A program made the translations under genes and the position numbers. Below are positions 43,683 through 55,781 of a stretch of 64,000 nucleotides of DNA, piece by piece. Source of the stretch: Angiostrongylus vasorum. Lineage: Eukaryota > Nematoda > Chromadorea > Rhabditida > Metastrongylidae. The stretch lies in contig JADANN010000185.1 in NCBI GenBank assembly GCA_018806985.1, positions 165,667 through 229,666 of the forward strand. The letters are read 5' to 3'. The notes beneath the pieces are model-generated. The model did not search any database. It was not told the DNA's origin and worked only from the letters and a program-made list of their open reading frames with translations. How positions within the stretch are numbered: position 1 is the stretch's first letter; the number at the start of each line of letters is the position of its first letter.

Positions 43683-44042
43683 AAGAAGTCGAGCAAAAAC
43701 TATTTCAAGTGGACAAATTTTTTTTAAACCGTCGCAGCATGAAAACAATAAACTAGTTCTCCGCTGAACGGTTCAATAAAACAAAAAAATAGAAATTGTA
43801 TGCTATACAAGAACACTTATTGAGCTATGGTTAGCCGATTGAAGTTTGCTCGTGTACAATAGGAGCAAGAAGGTATATAGTTGTTTTCAATTGAAGAGAT
43901 TCTCTCTTTCTTTCAGTCTAAAGACGAGTTTTAAAAAAGAAGAAAGAATGAGAATAACAAAGAGTTTGGTACGAAATATTATAAATTACTGTTCTCTTGA
44001 CAAGCAACACACGAGGTTGTTACTTTATTCTTTATTTATGAA

Positions 44043-44078
44043 CAGCCTGACGTTTCGGCGGCTTTCGCCTTCTTCAGA
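44043..44078 (-). ncRNA. Hammerhead-like motif of the PLE
   Basis: Minus strand: CTGAAGA, one A, GGCG hairpin CGCC, GAAACGTCAGGC. Same layout as at 967, with an intact 4-bp stem and GAAA. A more diverged relative (CTGATGA ... AAAACGTTAGCC) is at about 44950-44985 (-). Confidence 0.4.
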
Positions 44079-44483
44079 GCCCGGAAAGGGTCAAGTTGGC
44101 TGCAGTCTACCCTGCCAAGCACCTCCATAAACCCAACAGAGAAAAAGACTAAAACAAGATTTTGTTCGCATTGAAAACAAAATATCTTCTTTACACATTT
44201 GCCATTCTACGAGTGTTGCACTGAGTATTTCATGCGGAGACCAACCACACAGAGCTCACGTGGAAGGGTAATGTGCCTCTCTCACATTTACATTTCAGTT
44301 TTAAGCACCGTGTGAGATCACGTGTGATAACGAGGCATTCCTCCCAACAGTTCATTTTTAAACTCTTGGAATTTAGCCGACATGCTTTGAGAGTTTTACG
44401 CACTGATTATTTCGATTTCCCTTTGAGAATGCTTACTTTAACTAAGAAATCGTCCCCGTTATTTCTCCGTGCCTTTTGAGTGC

Positions 44484-44705
44484 CTAATGGAGTATTGGTT
44501 TAACTCCAGTTTTACCAACTCGATGTTGTTTTACACGAAAGCGGAGTGGTCTACCCTCTTCGCCAATGTATTCGTCTCTGCACTCTTTACAGGAGATTGA
44601 GTACCGCCTAGCCGAACTCGTGCAATCACCGTGTCTACAGTGACGAGAGACTGTGCAATTTTGCGTTGTATTAAGTTGTTCATAAATAAATGAGCCTTTT
44701 AACAT
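44484..44705 (-). pseudogene. PLE GIY-YIG endonuclease fragment
   Basis: On the minus strand: TTQNCTVSRHCRHGDCTSS, YSISCKECRDEYIGEEGRPL, RFRVKQHRVGK. The Cys motif, YIG and Arg-x-x-x-His are present, but GxVYLI has become RRYSI and the frame ends early. It is a third, diverged version of the nuclease seen at 219 and 34090. Confidence 0.7.
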
Positions 44706-45714
44706 ATTTCATTGTTTCAATGTGTTTTTTACAAACAAGCTTTTTCTTTGTAGCTCACAATATCAAATATCATTCGAAAGATGATTTTATGCTCTTTTTT
44801 AACTATATTCTTGTGTTTTGTCAAAAAATTGACTTTTTTCCTACCAATTTTGAGCTTAGCAATTTTAAAAGCCAAAAAACGAGTTTTCGTCGAATTTTCA
44901 TTCATAAATTCCTTCTTTGATGAGCTTACACGAAGTTGATAAATGATATTTAATTTCGGCTAACGTTTTGACGGTTTCACCTTCATCAGTGCCGATGATC
45001 CCAGTCGAGCGTTCACAGTTGTTCGTGTTCTCGAGGTGGCGTCTTGATCAGCGCATCCACCCGGGTGTTCCTCTGTGGAGCATCTCTCTCGAATGGAGAG
45101 AACTCACTCGGCTATGGTCTTTTATACAAGACGACTGTTGTTGATAGCAGTGATTTTCCAGTTCATCCTTGGATCTTTGAAATTTATCCAAAACGCCTCA
45201 AGAGTGCTGCGCGTTGATGTTTTTGATTCTTGCACTTGGATCCGGGCATTCACTTCAAGAACATCGCCGTTGTGCTTTTGTGCGTTATGTGTACGTAGAG
45301 GAGTGTTTTGAAGATCTGTGCCCTTGTTTTAAAGTGATTTTCTGAGTTGGGTGCGTGTCGCTCGTGACCCCACGTGAACAACGCGTTGACCAGTCCCACT
45401 CGTAGCACCAAGGTGAGGAGCCTTCCTGATCAACATGGCGTTTATTTGAAAGTTTGATCTTCATTAACACTATCGACCAGCAACAGCAATAGCAACGACA
45501 ACAAGAACAACAACAACTACAACGAAGACCTATAAAAACCTCTCATCGGCTCAAAAAGATCAGTTTGCGAGACCATATAAATGGATATAAATGGTTCGTA
45601 TTTTTCAGTCCCTACACTGGTTATTCTTCCAAGCACACCGATTATCGAACCAAACCACTTGGCACAAAAACGCAACGGGGAGGTCTCAGAAGGTGGGAGA
45701 AATTGGTGAGATAT

Positions 45715-45860
45715 GTGTCCAAGCAAGTTCTATCGAATGCACAATACAACGTTGGTTGTAGAATTTTCGTGAGTGCGAATTTGACTTTGAAAATGAGGCA
45801 GGTCGCGGACGTGGCTCTACCGTTAACGGCGACCAATCGAAACCTTTGGTGGAAGTTTGT
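45715..45860 (+). mobile_element. Mariner fragment (transposase N-terminal part)
   Basis: AGTGCGAATTTGACTTTG then AATGAGGCAGGTCGCGGAC matches the mariner at about 9150-9235, the region encoding SSDFDLEDEVGRG. No ends are seen. It lies between two PLE pieces. Confidence 0.55.
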
Positions 45861-45888
45861 CAGTTTATAGGACTGGCTTTATTCTTTA

Positions 45889-46345
45889 TATCCTTGACAA
45901 GCTGACGTTTCGGCGGATTTCGCCCTCCCCAGAGCCCGGAAAGGTCAAGTTGACAGTAATCCATCCGGACAAACACCTCCATAACCAAACAGAGAAAACG
46001 CTAAACCAAGATTTCAATCACATTGAATACAGAATAGCTTTCTTTGCGCACTCACCGCTCTCTATGAGTCTTCGACTGAGTATGTCGCTTGAAGACCAAC
46101 CGCACAGAATTCACACAGAAGCGTGATTTCTCCATCCCATCAGAATAACAGGGTTACATACGGAGGTGTCGGGCCGGATTGATTGCTGCCAACTTGACCT
46201 CTCCAGGCTCCGAGGAAGGCGAAACCCGCCGAAACGTCAGCTTGTTGATGAATAAAGAATAAAATAACACCTCGCGTTTGCTCAACAAAGATATAAAGAA
46301 TTACTTGATTAATGCCGAGGTTAATAGAAAGCCGGTCGCGGGAGT
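45889..46345. mobile_element. PLE terminal regions in inverted orientation, no coding region
   Basis: 45889-46120 matches the inverted left end of the PLE at 1-200. 46130-46345 matches the right end and tail at 750-1085, including AATAAAG and ATGCCGAGGTTAATAG. The nuclease frame that lies between the ends at 219-683 has been deleted. Ribozyme-like motifs are at 45898-45935 (-) and 46210-46245 (+). In the latter CTGA is CCGA. Confidence 0.7.
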
Positions 46346-46558
46346 TACCGACTTTATTATTTTAAAAATTTGTAATAAATAATCAGTTAAAAATACTTTA
46401 AAAACCATTGCCTTTGAAATGATTCGACTATCTAACTTAGTGTTTTGCACTACTTATCTTGTATTGAATTGATGCAGTTGACAAATGCAGGAGAATATCA
46501 AACAAATCAATTGTATTTTCAGTCAGAACAAACGTTCGAATAAAGGAATTTGTTCCAG

Positions 46559-46871
46559 AAGTTGTGATGAATATGAACGTAGTCCGCACCATCATCGGCA
46601 AACCGTCATCTCAATATTCAACGAACAACGTAAGCTAAACGAGGCCAGTAAAGTAATGCGTATTCTCGCTTCAGGAACTCTCACGATTTGAGTTGCATTC
46701 TTTTTCATGGTAACGCGTTATGAAAAGAAAAACGATCTCTGCAGACCACAAGCGTCATCATGGCGAATTGGTCCAGAGATGTGGCAAGGAGGAGTGAACA
46801 GAGTGGTTCGAACCTCGGGGTCAGATCCGTCTAAATCGAACTTCTTCTCGTCATATGCCACCGTCCAATGA
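46559..46871 (+). pseudogene. Family gene fragment E (last exons)
   Basis: After TTTGTTCCAG (46549-46558) the sequence follows exon 4 of gene A loosely (CACCATCATCGGCAA; CAGGAACTCTCACG). An intron with the donor changed to AT and a good CTCTGCAG acceptor (to 46744) comes next, then ACCACAAGCGTCATCATGGC, a frame change after MANW, and a stop at 46869-46871. It is the second tail in the B segment, next to a mariner fragment, as in copy A. Confidence 0.6.
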
Positions 46872-47104
46872 AGTGAGAAGCCATCCACGAACGGTTTATG
46901 ACGGCCAATCCATTTGTGCGGTATTTTATACCGTTCCCTTATGAGACCAATAAACCAGTTAGCCACAAAACTTCCCAATAATTAAGGTAACGTGAGAAAT
47001 CGCAATGAAGTGTACTAGATTAAGAAAGATTTGGTGCGTCTCTAATCATCCGGTTTAAAATAGCCCGTGTACAAAATGAGCGGCAAGAGATCTAACTATT
47101 TATA

Positions 47105-47375
47105 TCAAGTTGCTACATATGAAATGTCTGATATTAAATGTAAATTTTAAATAGCCATAACTTTTTCCATACTATTTCTGCTAATTGAAAAAAGGACAAA
47201 GTGAATTGTTCCAGTTGCATAAAATTCTAGAGTTCTGGAAGCGACGAATTCGTTGAATGCATTTTTTTGCCTCACCGTGGATGCTGAAGCATTTGTTGCG
47301 CAGGAAGTTGTTAAGGTGGTCGAAGAACGGACAGTCGGTAGGCGAGAGGTACCTGCCGAATATGGCGAGAAAAGA
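47105..47375 (-). mobile_element. Mariner 3' fragment
   Basis: The end GTTGCTACATATGAAATGTC matches the mariner inverted repeat. On the minus strand, in shifting frames, SPYSAGTSRLPT, NNFLRNKCFS and EFYATG match the C-terminal part of the transposase at about 9825-9980. It lies downstream of gene fragment E, at the same place and relative orientation as the mariner downstream of gene A. Confidence 0.65.
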
Positions 47376-47384
47376 AACACATCA

Positions 47385-48110
47385 TTATCAACGGTTCTGT
47401 AAAGTCGCTACTGGGACCAGTTAACCATTATACCACGTAAGTCTGTCATTGCTCATAAAGAGAGACTCCATCAATTGTGCGATTTCGTCCCGTTTCATAC
47501 TACCTTGCCACTATATTATTCTTAGCTCTGTAAACCAATGATAAAAAATATACCCTTTAGTGGAATAAAATCCTTATTTGAAGGAGGTTATAGCCATTTT
47601 CATTTAAAGCAAACGGACTGGCAGCTTTAGTTTAAAAAGCTTAGAGTTTAGTAGGATCTAGAGATACAGTAGTAAGGAGGTTTGTGATATCTTTCCACTT
47701 TCAGTAGCGCTTGGTAGTTGACCAACATCAACAACTGTTTTCTCTGTCATATAACTAATGTCCTTTCTTCACAACAAACCGAGGAAAGAAACTATCGCTT
47801 GTTCGTTTCTGCATCCGACATATTCATACCGTATGCCTGTGCTAGTTGTTCCAACTGCGATGACTGCGAAACCAAAAATCACACAATTCCCTGCAAAGAC
47901 TATCTCACAATGAAGCTTTGACTTTCACTATCTGAAATGAGTAAAACCATTGACATCACCTAAAGACAGTTCGGTATTTCTTTCCATTCCAGAACCTATC
48001 TCTTATAGATCGCTTCTTTTTTGTCTTCACAAAACTTTTTTTCCTTTTTGGAATGAAATCTGAGGCTCCGGAGGAAAGGAGGGATTCAATTTTTTGTTCT
48101 TCCTAACTGT
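47385..48110 (+). repeat. Downstream flank of the gene family (copy)
   Basis: Matches 61540-62260 (+) and 7540-8280 (-): TCAACGGTTCTGT, GGGACCA then TTAACC, GATAAAAAAT, CCTTTAGTGGAATA, CATCCGACATATT and the TCTTATAGATC region. No coding is seen. The frame at 47718-47921 is not kept in the other copies. Confidence 0.6.
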
Positions 48111-48129
48111 ACATGAGATTTTTTATCTT

Positions 48130-48520
48130 TTTAATTTTATCTGACCCGTCTTTAGGTCTTCCTTTACGGATTCCAGCACTTTCTCACATTAAATTGGTTT
48201 CCTCGCATTCGTTGTCCACAAAGATCTTCCAACTTTACGTGTGGCATCGGTTGCTGCTTGAGCATTTTCACTTTCATCTTGATCGTAGAGTCGTATCGTA
48301 GAATGCTGACCGAGCAATTCTCCCTGGAGTCCTTGAGAATAGCCGAGCTCGAGCGCTCCCAATTGGATTGCAGAGAGCGGTTTTCTTTCGCAGAAAAAAT
48401 CCGGCACCAATTTCCCGACCCCAGGATGGGATGAGAGACTTGGTTGGTCCCGGAGCGGAGTCGAACTAGAACAGTAGCCCGTCATTAACGATGTTTTGTC
48501 AAAATATGCAAATAGCACGG
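48130..48520 (-). repeat. SINE S3, minus copy
   Basis: On the minus strand a B-box-like GTTCGACTCCGCTCCGG is followed by TCGGGAAATTGGTGCCGG and GAATTGCTCGGTCAGCATTC. These are the blocks found at 11370-11725. Confidence 0.6.
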
Positions 48521-48834
48521 CAGCACGCAGAGACTAGTATTGAATCATCAATCATGTAACAAAACTGTAATTACATAGAAGAAAAAAAAATACTTCACAT
48601 GGAACTCGTCACATCGTATACTCGTTATACGGGCAGAAAAAATAGCTTGAGATGTACGGTGCTGCAAATATGTATTGATTAGTTCCTCGCGAACTCTGTT
48701 ATACCCGATAACACATTAATCATACTAAGTCCATGGATGCCATCGTGGGTCTTTTTGTGAGAGGTTTTCATGGTTGCGCGCCCTCTTCCTCTTGTAATGC
48801 GGCTGCTTCTAGTGTCGCCATTTCTAAAATTTTA

Positions 48835-49340
48835 CTAGTTATTGGGACTTGGATTACAAGCACAATTATATAAAAATCTGCTGCAACAATTATGACTTAA
48901 CAGAGAGCAATTTAGGGCATAAAAATACCAGTAAGTGTCAAAAATAGGACGACTCGAAAAAATCACAGAAATAAGTTTAGACTCACTTGTTGTCTCAGCT
49001 GTTACGTTCGAGAAGAATTTCTTAGGTTGATTAAAGGCGCTTACCTGAAATTTCTTCTGAAGAATATGCAGGATCGACATCTACAAATTGAGTTTCTACC
49101 TCCCTGGTCATGGTTACCACTAATTAGTATCTCGTCCAAGATCAACTGTCGAAGTAGTAAGTGCTGATCGCCACTAAAGAGATAGCGCATGGCAGCAGCA
49201 GTAGACCACCAATACTCTCGTGAAAGTACATTGAAAAATCACAGTTAAAACAAAACAAAAAATATGGTGAGAGAACAGAGTTGACGTAGCGGAGCACTCT
49301 CAGTGACATGCTACATCACGTTATTGTTCCATTAACAAAA
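48835..49340. other. No gene recognised; duplicated with 4270-4760
   Basis: In inverse this matches the left duplication copy (GTCGAAGTAGTAAGTGCTG; ACGCTGCC/GGCAGCA). No motif is seen in its frames. Confidence 0.35.
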
Positions 49341-49347
49341 TGAAGCA

Positions 49348-49611
49348 ATGAATGACAATGTTTCGTATGAAAATATATTTGTAAAGATACGCCAATATCA
49401 TCCAATGCGTGTTTCCTTGCTACTAACGACTAATTATGGAAAAGTGGAAGTTGCAACACGTTCACAAACAGTGATCAAAATCGTGGATGACCACTTCACT
49501 CCGATGTACTTTATACTACCTGACACTCTCGCGAGCAGTGACTTCTATAGGTGTCATAATGATGTTGAAGGAATGGCCGGTATGACACCTACAGGTGCCA
49601 TGTTCTTTTAG
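49348..49611 (+). CDS. Unknown short coding exon or gene
   Basis: This open frame of 87 codons is the only one in the 48.5-53 kb stretch with support from a second copy. The broken copy at 4000-4235 (-) keeps ENIFxK, QYxxM, SQTVIKIV, RCHNxVxG and TPxGxxF while differing elsewhere, which suggests past coding. The ATG at 49348 may be internal if an upstream exon exists. I do not recognise the family and see no membrane segment or signal peptide. Confidence 0.3.
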   Translation: MNDNVSYENIFVKIRQYHPMRVSLLLTTNYGKVEVATRSQTVIKIVDDHFTPMYFILPDTLASSDFYRCHNDVEGMAGMTPTGAMFF

Positions 49612-49619
49612 GTGGTTTA

Positions 49620-50640
49620 TTGAGGTGAACACAATTTCTTTTTCCCTACACTTCTTGTGGTCAACTGACGACTTATCCAACGGCGATGGTGTGGCAGGCG
49701 TCGTTTATGACAGGTTCTCTTCTTGACAGTCTCCTATAAATTTCTCATTTTGTGGCGAGAGACAATTGGTTTTGACGAGAATGTGATGGCCAGAGAACGT
49801 AAGCGGTGAAGAAGCACAGAAATGCCACTGCCTCGAAGAACTGGCAACCCACGCAGTGTCCAGTACGAATTTTGACAACCCATTCGTTGTTTTCTAACTT
49901 TCAATCCCTACGATGACTTTTGGCATGAAATGATAGGATGTCAAAATCGCATAAAAAACATCGTAGAATCCTTTGCAGAATTTATGTCATTTCATTAAAT
50001 GATGCAAGCAGTATGATTGCGTAGTAAACAAGTGTTTTTTTCTTCATTTGCGAGAGTTTTATATGCTCCAGAAACATCGGAGGTTCTACAGAAGAACGTG
50101 AAGCACTCATAGAATAAGTGTCCATTAGAAATTCTTGCGAAAAGCAGAGAAGAAAAACTGATTTACAGAACGGAAATAACAGTAAAGGGGGGCGGCGAAA
50201 CATAAGAACTGAAGGAGCGGTCACTGTGAAATCCACAAGTGTCACAGTACGTAAAGAGAAAAATTATTACTTCTTCCATTGCGCGACAAAACGGAAAATA
50301 ATCGCCATCGAAAGGGTGCTAAAATATTGAGCTCTACAACAGCTCTCTTTCCCTTTGTATTCCGAGAAACAATTCTAAATTTGGTGTGAGACGGAAGGGT
50401 ACAATACGGTTAACTGATGTAAGAAGATGTAGTAAAACAGATGGCAACATCAAACACAGGAAATGGAAGATATAGGGAAAACCGCTACACCTAAGTCAAG
50501 GGAGAACAAGGTTTTTGACACAGCAAGCCTACCCTCCGCCCTCCGAATGTTCACATTATGGAGGAATAATTGTGACAAATGCACCAATATTTCTAACGTA
50601 CTCACAACAGCAAGTTCTCGGGCGAACTAAGGTCAAAGTA
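49620..50640. other. No gene recognised
   Basis: Short frames occur on both strands without motifs. No repeat copy was noticed elsewhere in the window. Confidence 0.3.
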
Positions 50641-51015
50641 CTTGGATACTTGGATAGTTGGACGGGCCGCCCTCTCTAGTTGTGCAGGCCCCAGCATGTT
50701 CTCCACTTCTCGGAGTTTTGCTGGTCCAGTCACTCTGTTCGCCTGGAGTCTCAAAGTCAGCCTGACAAAAGCCTGCCTCAGCTCGTCACCACCACAGGCA
50801 GTCGCCGCCCCTTGTGGATCAGAGGGAGATTTGCCACCATGCGACTAGTTTGATACTCGGACAGTGGTGGATCCTGGCATTCGTTTACTCTTAGCTGGGC
50901 TTCCTGATGGAAAAGCCGAAGCTCAGTTTCAGCATGGGAAGACCCTGCCGTGGGGATGAATCCACCCGCTGCACATCGCATCCCGGCACCCAGGAACACG
51001 TCGCAGCCACTATGA
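50641..51015 (-). repeat. F1 SINE-like repeat, longest copy
   Basis: Its 3' end reads on the plus strand as TACTTGGATACTTGGATAG, then GCAGGCCCCAGCATG. The body has CCCTTGTGGATCAGAGGG and GGTGGATCCTGG, and the head GCACATCGCATCCCGGCACCC. The tail ends in GTATCCAAGTA repeats, like RTE1. Confidence 0.65.
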
Positions 51016-51019
51016 GCCG

Positions 51020-53150
51020 GTAAACCGATGTGAGGGGAACAAAAATAAGACTATACAAATATTCACTGGTTTCAATCCAAATAACTACCATTACGTATTG
51101 TTAGATGTATATCCACTTTTTGACTAATCTCAATTTTTCGCCTCCATCCTACGCATGGCATTTCTCAAGCTTGAGTTTCGCCCTATAATTCCTATAACAA
51201 TGTTGTCGTCTTTATTTTACTTTAGAGCTATCAACCAATGTGGAAATAAGCGAATTAAACCAGTTCCGTCGAGCCGCTTTACACTTAGACACATGCCGAG
51301 GAAAAAATAATTTGAATAAATACTTACACCAGAACCCTAAAAGTTTACGGAAAACTAAAGAGAAAAGAATTTCAGAATGTATTTCACGGAGTTATCAATA
51401 TTGCAATATATTATAAACATGAAGGTCCAACGAAATATATTATAGTAATAATTTATAGCTGTTTATTGCCAGAATAGTTGCTATTCTTTCATATTATCGT
51501 ATGCTCCTACAATAACTGCATTCGTCATCCCTCATATCGCCTTGCAGACTTGCAGCATGTAAATGTTTTCACTTCATTCTGAGAAACTTTACTTGTCACA
51601 AACACCCTTTGTTATTCAAGCCTTTTTATGCAATCTGTTTTGTTTCTGTTCCGAACCATCACGAGTGCGATAACACAAAGGGCATGAAGTTGTTTGGGAA
51701 ACCGTCCTCAGTCATCTATCTGATCAAGAGGGAGCTGGATGCGGAAGTCGACGAATGTTTTCGGTAAAAGTTCTGGACCTTTGCGAAAACACTGCTACTT
51801 CGAGTAGGCATTTAATTAGCCGCGTGATTCAGTATCGTATTCGTTTCCTTAGGCATTCCGCCAACTCTGCTCATTATGTGTGATACGCCATGTAGTTATT
51901 CCAAGGTGTTAACTCTTCATGTACGTGTTCACTATTGTATATTAATTTTGCTGTCATATAGTGTTGTTCCATTACCCTATAGCAAAGCTACTAAGCAGCC
52001 TCACCCTCACTAACTTGATCCTGACACCAGTTTGGCGCTGCATTGTCAACCGATGTTCATTGTCACTCTTGAATTATTATTGTCATAAAAGGTTTAAAAG
52101 CCCAAGTTTGAGATGCTGTTCTGCGGCAACTACGAAGAAGTCCCGCGTGGGAACTTTTACGAACCCGAACATTCTGCTCAAAGCTAGTGATTATAAGGTG
52201 CCGAGAACTGACTGTAAGACCTAATTTCCACTAGCAACCACGACACCTCCGAACAAAGAGATGAAAATGAGAAAACACAATGACCAAAAACCAAGAACGC
52301 TTAAGCATAATTATCTCAACATCTCGTAGAACTACATATCTTATTAAGGCAGCGCTGTGGCATTAATGCTAAAAATTGAACTTGTGGTCTATGACATTGA
52401 CGGGATAGAACTCTCTAAAGGGCTGAAATCCTCGTTGTACACATCCTCAGTAACCTTTGCTAATTACGACATATTCGCAACTAGCAATGGAGATCTTTCT
52501 CCTTTATATTTAAAAATCACCAACAGGAATAGATAAACTTCTCCAGAATTAAGCTAAAACTCAGTGCTCTAAGAGTATGTCATTGCTTTTAATGTCAACA
52601 AGAGGTTTCTCTTTAATCAGAAAAACGTAGATAACGGAGTATTTCCCTCTATGCGAAGATGAAGGAGTCGCCAAAAAAATTTAGATTTAGTAGACATTAA
52701 CCAGTGTACTTTTAAGAAATAGAAAGCATTTTGTGGGAAGTAAAAAGTATTTCTTCCCGAAAACCTTCTTTTTACTGCCGTCGTTCTATGATGAAGCAAT
52801 CGCTGATCGGACAACTCGTGAAGAAAACGATTGCACACTCTCGAACAGCATTGCTAGTAATACCAGTTTGTCTCATCTCATGTCACTACCGCGAGGTTCC
52901 TTGTGAAATTTAAAGTTCAGCATTCTACACGATGAGGTGAGAGGTTCATTGCGAGGCTACCCTAACAAACGACACCACTCACTCCAAACAGACCAGGTTA
53001 ACACTCCCACCGTGACAACTAACAATGTCATTTGACTATATGGAATGGTGAAAAGCCTCAAAACAACGGTCAGAAAAGGTTGTTGCAGATATAACACTGT
53101 GATTCTCAATTAAATCATGCCTAACTAGGGGACAATGACGCATATAATCA
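51020..53150. other. No gene recognised
   Basis: AT-rich sequence without identifiable coding or repeat copies. The frames at 51961-52224 and 52617-52838 lack motifs. Microsatellite-like A/T runs occur. Confidence 0.3.
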
Positions 53151-53159
53151 AATACCTAT

Positions 53160-54600
53160 CATCGACAGATAAGATCACTACGTAGAGCAGGTTCTACAGA
53201 AGCTATCTCCACGCAAAAGCGAGGGTGTAATGTTCCATCATTTGTTAAAGAACTACCAACAAAAAATATTTATCTCACTACTGTTAATTTCCACCAAGTG
53301 TTCAAAGAGTTCGCAATTAAAACACCATGCCTTTTTGCCAATATATTGCTTTCGACTACGGTCTTCGCTTATTATCTGCAGCCAATGCGTCGTCACACTT
53401 GCTGCACTAACGAAGAGTCGACTGACTATCGATGAACAACGTACATAGTGTTCTTGCAAAAGATGAGAAACCATGGTCTGTTTCGAGACTGCGCTGTTTA
53501 TTTTGTCGAGCACTGCTAAAACAACATCAAACTCAGCAATTCTCGTCCGAGGAAAAACTTAAATAACAGATCATTTGACATATAGGAAGGAAAATTGGGA
53601 AAAGATTCACATGACCAACTGAGCCTTTAATAACTATTGCATTTTTTCCAAAAATTTCCCCGATCAACAAAACAAACTGCGACCACGAGGATAACCTTGC
53701 GTTGAAATTGCTTGTCGCTTCAGAGTGCAATTTACACAGCACGGAAATTATTGTTGTTTTCTTTTCCTGTGAAGTTTGTAATACCCATGACCGATGGATT
53801 GGTGGAGCTGACGGTGACATCGGTTTTAGTACACGTAAAGGCGGAATTCTCAGTCTCACCAGAAAGATCGAAAAAAAATTCCATATTCTAGCCGATACGA
53901 AAAAGACATCTTTCTTGCAACAAACATTTATTCCCGGAGCTGAGCCACAATTTTAAAAAATTTCTATTCCGCCGAAAGCCATTGCAGCAAGCGCTCTTTG
54001 CGATCCACACGACATCGTTGATGAAACGTTTTCATCCCGTTTGATATGTACTTTATCTCTAGAGATAACGTCCTTCTTATATTCACCAAAGCCGAAGTGA
54101 TAGCTCAAAACTTAGTCCGGACAGCGGTCCACACTTCCCCGGTTCCAATAAAAAAGACTCGAAATTTGAAACGGCATCAGGGAAATCGCAAGGAGACTAT
54201 CTCGACCTGCTAATGTACGAAGCCCCAGAAAGGTAGTGTTTGCTGCTCCAAAAACCACTGCTTGGAGGAATAGCGATAAAACTCATACGACTGGTGAAGT
54301 GAAAAGTCGTGCGAAACTGCTTGTCGCTTACAAATTCCTTAAATATAGTATATACTGTATGTTGTATAATATACAATGATTGCCTATTCATCTTTCTTCA
54401 CCGTTTGTAAAATTCTCATAAGAGGCTCCACGCAGCGCACCTCCACGCAGCGCACACCCAGGCAGCGAATCTGTCGTTTTCACACCACTACGTTTCCGTT
54501 TCGTCAGACGTAATATTAATTGGCGACACTGCTATGTCGCATTTTCCCGCTACTAGGAATCAAAAACAGCTGAAAACCATTAAATGCTTTATTGCAAAAG
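53160..54600 (-). repeat. R1 and R2 repeat blocks at the edge of duplication C
   Basis: 53160-53860 matches R1 (22560-23220) and 53960-54560 matches R2 (18000-18600, 23440-23940), both in inverse. They are joined without the F1 and R4 blocks, so C preserves the simpler arrangement. Confidence 0.55.
54428..54470. repeat. Short tandem repeat, about 15-bp unit
   Basis: CCACGCAGCGCAC occurs twice, followed by a third changed unit (CCAGGCAGCGAAT). It lies inside the R2 block and is absent from the other R2 copies. Confidence 0.6.
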
Positions 54601-55781
54601 TATAGTGCAATGAACACTGCACCTATTATGGATTTGAAATGAACAATCATACCACTGTTGAACTAACAAGTTGACAGCAGTGGAATCCGTATCTCCAGTA
54701 GCCTTCTCTCTTTGGATGCAGAAGTGCAGGGAAGGTGGGAGGAGAATCTTGCAGCGAAACTGCTCGTTGTTCAGAAATTCATTAAAACAATTCAGCGCTT
54801 CTTATTCACCTTTATTAAAACGCCACTGGAATTCGATGGAAGCTTCACATATTTTGAGCTCTAGCATAACACAGCTTGCGTGCTGACGAAAATATCTTGG
54901 AAAATTTTCCAATTCTTCTTCTCAAACGTCACCCGTTGAAGGTTTTAGAAAACGTCACAAATAAATAATCCTCTACTAGGCAAAAACATTGTGAAATCTT
55001 GAACCACTTTCACTCTCACCCACTAAGAAAAATTTTTGAACTAGGAATGCATGTGATTATTCCACCAAGCACATACCTTCATTGCCTCTCAACAGCACCA
55101 GAATCCCCGCAAGCATGAAATAAAATATTAACAACAGTAATAGGATAAAACGTGCGAGAACTTCTCGCATTTCATACGTAGCTCTTCTCTAAACATTTAT
55201 TAAAAAAATCAATAAATGGAATTAATTTACTAGTGAAATCTAACTCCACCCCACCATATGGATCTGCTCAATAACCAGTTTTATTTTCTCTGTGCGCTAA
55301 CGAGAGGTGAGGAGATTCGGACGGAGCTTTGTAAAAAACTCTCTTTCATTATAAACCATGGCATGCATCGTATTTGATGTATCGTACAATGCGTTTAGAC
55401 AGGCCAGGTACTAATTTGAACTGTGGATGGAGGAATGATTCCACTTGTGTGGTGGAACTTCGCAAGCGGTGGCGTATAACAACTGAAGTCGTATGCGTCC
55501 TATGATGAACGTATACATCTTATTGTGCTTTACGATCAATGAAGAAAAAGAATGATCAGGTCCTATTCATCAACAGTTCGCAGATTGACTTAAAGGTTCT
55601 TGAAAAGATGCAATCTTTTGACTTGGTTCATCGTCAAACCAGGTCCTTTGTTCCACATATATCTATCTTCAACAGTGTCGACAACTCTCAGCAACATCTT
55701 GTTTTCACAGTACCGGCCCAGTCTTCCCTGACGACCCTCCACGGTCACTATTCTCACTGTTATTCAGCACTCTCACCTTGT

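Larger units (their letters stand above)
44025..45600 (-). mobile_element. Scrambled PLE fragments in the flank of gene B
   Basis: At 44025 sequence shared with copy C (GTTGTTAC, 61207-61214) stops and PLE sequence starts. The pieces are: 3' region and GIY-YIG, minus (44040-44705); another end motif, minus (44945-44990); nuclease linker, minus (about 45140-45320); and 3' region, plus (45330-45600, matching 34630-34940). A CAA/AAC-rich run lies at 45478-45530. The mixed orientations suggest repeated insertion of inverted, truncated copies. Confidence 0.65.
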
